Below, piece by piece: positions 5,384-6,282 of a stretch of 6,282 nt of DNA. The DNA is from Pseudomonadota bacterium (GTDB lineage: Bacteria; Pseudomonadota; Gammaproteobacteria; Pseudomonadales; Pseudohongiellaceae): NCBI GenBank assembly GCA_022563075.1, contig JADFOC010000171.1, positions 1 through 6,282 of the forward strand. Reading direction: 5' to 3'. The position numbers and the translations under genes were made by a program. Each line of letters begins with the position of its first letter. Within the stretch, counting starts at the first letter, position 1. Under the pieces are notes generated by a model that was not told where the DNA came from, ran no database searches, and saw only the letters and a list, made by a program, of their open reading frames with translations.

Positions 5384-5421
5384 GGCCTAGGTTAGGATTG
5401 AGTTCTTAGCGCTAGGCCTTT
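5384..5421 (+). terminator. Hairpin terminator between convergent genes
   Basis: GGCCTAG (5384-5390) pairs with CTAGGCC (5412-5418). A further seven pairs follow inwards (5391-5397 with 5404-5410, two of them G-T), past one bulged G. TTT follows on the plus strand, next to the stop codon of the minus-strand gene. It should end the coiled-coil gene's transcript and may also serve the opposing gene, although the minus-strand side has only a mixed A/T tail. Confidence 0.65.
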
Positions 5422-6282
5422 CTAATTGGGACCACGGCGATTCTTGAGAGGAAGAAATTCAGCTTTTTCAACCGGACAAGCCACGATGTCGTCCTGACCG
5501 GAATCGCGCCAGTTGGCAAATGGAATCAATTCATAGGCACCGCTTCGTCGCGCCCTGGCACCCCGTCTCCTGGCCTTGCTGCCATCTGCCTTACGCGTAT
5601 TAAACCGGTGCAGTTGATACTCCGGTGGCAGCGCGGCAATCAGTTCCGCGGTTGAGGCGAAGGCCAGCTCGTTGCCATAGGTAACTTCGCATACGATGAT
5701 CGGGCGCTGTTCGAGCAGGGTTGACTGCAACCCGGCGATCGTCCGTTTTTCAAATCCCTCCACATCTATCTTTAACAATGAGATCCCCTCGATCTGATTT
5801 TGCCGAAAGTATTCATCGCCTCGAACCAGAGACAACTTGCCGGAGTCGGTATTGCCTTTACTCACCGTGCTTGCATCGAATGAACCGATGCCCTGGTTTC
5901 TGCCAGTGGGGGCAAAATAATTGAGCTGTTCGGTTTTATCACTCAGGCCGACGGCATGCAGATGGATGTTGTTGATATTATTCAATTTGATATGCCGCAG
6001 TAGCTTCTGTGCAACCGGCGGATAAGGTTCGAAGGCATGCACTTGCGCGGCATAGCCGGACATGAACAGAGAATGCTGTCCGATGTTCGCGCCGACATCA
6101 CAAAAGAGCTGATTTAGGGTGCTTTGTGCGATTTCCCTGAGATTGAGCAGCGTGTCCCGCAGAAAGAAGAGCAGGGGTTTCTCGAAGGCTGCATAGTAGA
6201 AGATGTTGAATTCGATGCTATTACTAAGATTTCCCTCATAACGCAATCCCAAAAAGGTTCTCGAAAAAGGCGACTCCGGGGA
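5422..6282 (-). CDS. FkbM-family methyltransferase, N-terminus beyond the window
   Basis: A class I SAM-dependent methyltransferase of the FkbM type; such enzymes usually O-methylate sugars or small metabolites. The frame stays open to the window edge, so the gene is partial. A TTG at 6250-6252 is possible but lacks a clear ribosome binding site, and the codons before it (reading SPESPFSRTF) look coding. Counting from that TTG, motif I is DVGANIG (52-58), the acidic ribose-contacting site is FEPYP (74-78) and KIDVEGFE (161-168) is the family's signature. A basic segment (KARRRGARARRSGAY, 226-240) near the C-terminus is not typical of the fold. There is no signal peptide in the visible part, so it is probably cytoplasmic. 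It converges with the coiled-coil gene; its true neighbours lie to the right, outside the window. The substrate cannot be told. Confidence 0.88.
   Translation of the reverse strand, partial: SPESPFSRTFLGLRYEGNLSNSIEFNIFYYAAFEKPLLFFLRDTLLNLREIAQSTLNQLFCDVGANIGQHSLFMSGYAAQVHAFEPYPPVAQKLLRHIKLNNINNIHLHAVGLSDKTEQLNYFAPTGRNQGIGSFDASTVSKGNTDSGKLSLVRGDEYFRQNQIEGISLLKIDVEGFEKRTIAGLQSTLLEQRPIIVCEVTYGNELAFASTAELIAALPPEYQLHRFNTRKADGSKARRRGARARRSGAYELIPFANWRDSGQDDIVACPVEKAEFLPLKNRRGPN

Overview
The window looks like chromosomal DNA of a gammaproteobacterium, probably environmental or marine. The signs are a tRNA-Arg(UCU) with encoded CCA, a tRNA-His-type 3' end with a C discriminator, a 7TM-sensor diguanylate cyclase and an FkbM methyltransferase. 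No gene is diagnostic of a genus, so the assignment is an inference.

Layout. (1) Bases 1-671 are AT-rich by eye and carry one small hypothetical gene (36-506). They end abruptly at 672-694 in a copy of the 3' end of a tRNA-His gene with no 5' half. This is what the distal att site of an element integrated into tRNA-His looks like, so the left edge is probably the last part of a genomic island whose integrase and intact tRNA lie outside the window. (2) Bases 695-1104 hold no convincing gene. (3) Bases 1105-3036 encode a membrane diguanylate cyclase (signal peptide, periplasmic beta-sandwich, 7TM region, coiled coil, GGDEF with intact I-site), starting at TTG. (4) Bases 3294-3545 hold a small hypothetical ORF with a strong ribosome binding site. 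(5) Bases 3561-4095 are the most unusual part: an intact tRNA-Arg(UCU) gene (3853-3929) with its terminator. Upstream lies a second copy of its promoter, leader and 5' half, in which the tRNA is broken at the D-loop by 73 bases of short perfect hairpins. Downstream lies another run of perfect hairpins ending in a loose copy of the tRNA 3' end. (6) Bases 4222-5298 encode an exported protein with a long coiled coil and a C-terminal PPC-like beta domain. (7) Bases 5422-6282, on the minus strand and running off the window, encode an FkbM-family methyltransferase. It converges on gene 6, with a hairpin terminator between them.

The protein genes do not form an evident operon or pathway. The cyclase makes c-di-GMP, and the coiled-coil secreted protein and FkbM enzyme could concern the cell surface, but nothing in the sequence links them. 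The best candidate for something undescribed is the family of short-loop hairpin modules embedded in tRNA-Arg fragments at 3658-3730 and 3975-4078.
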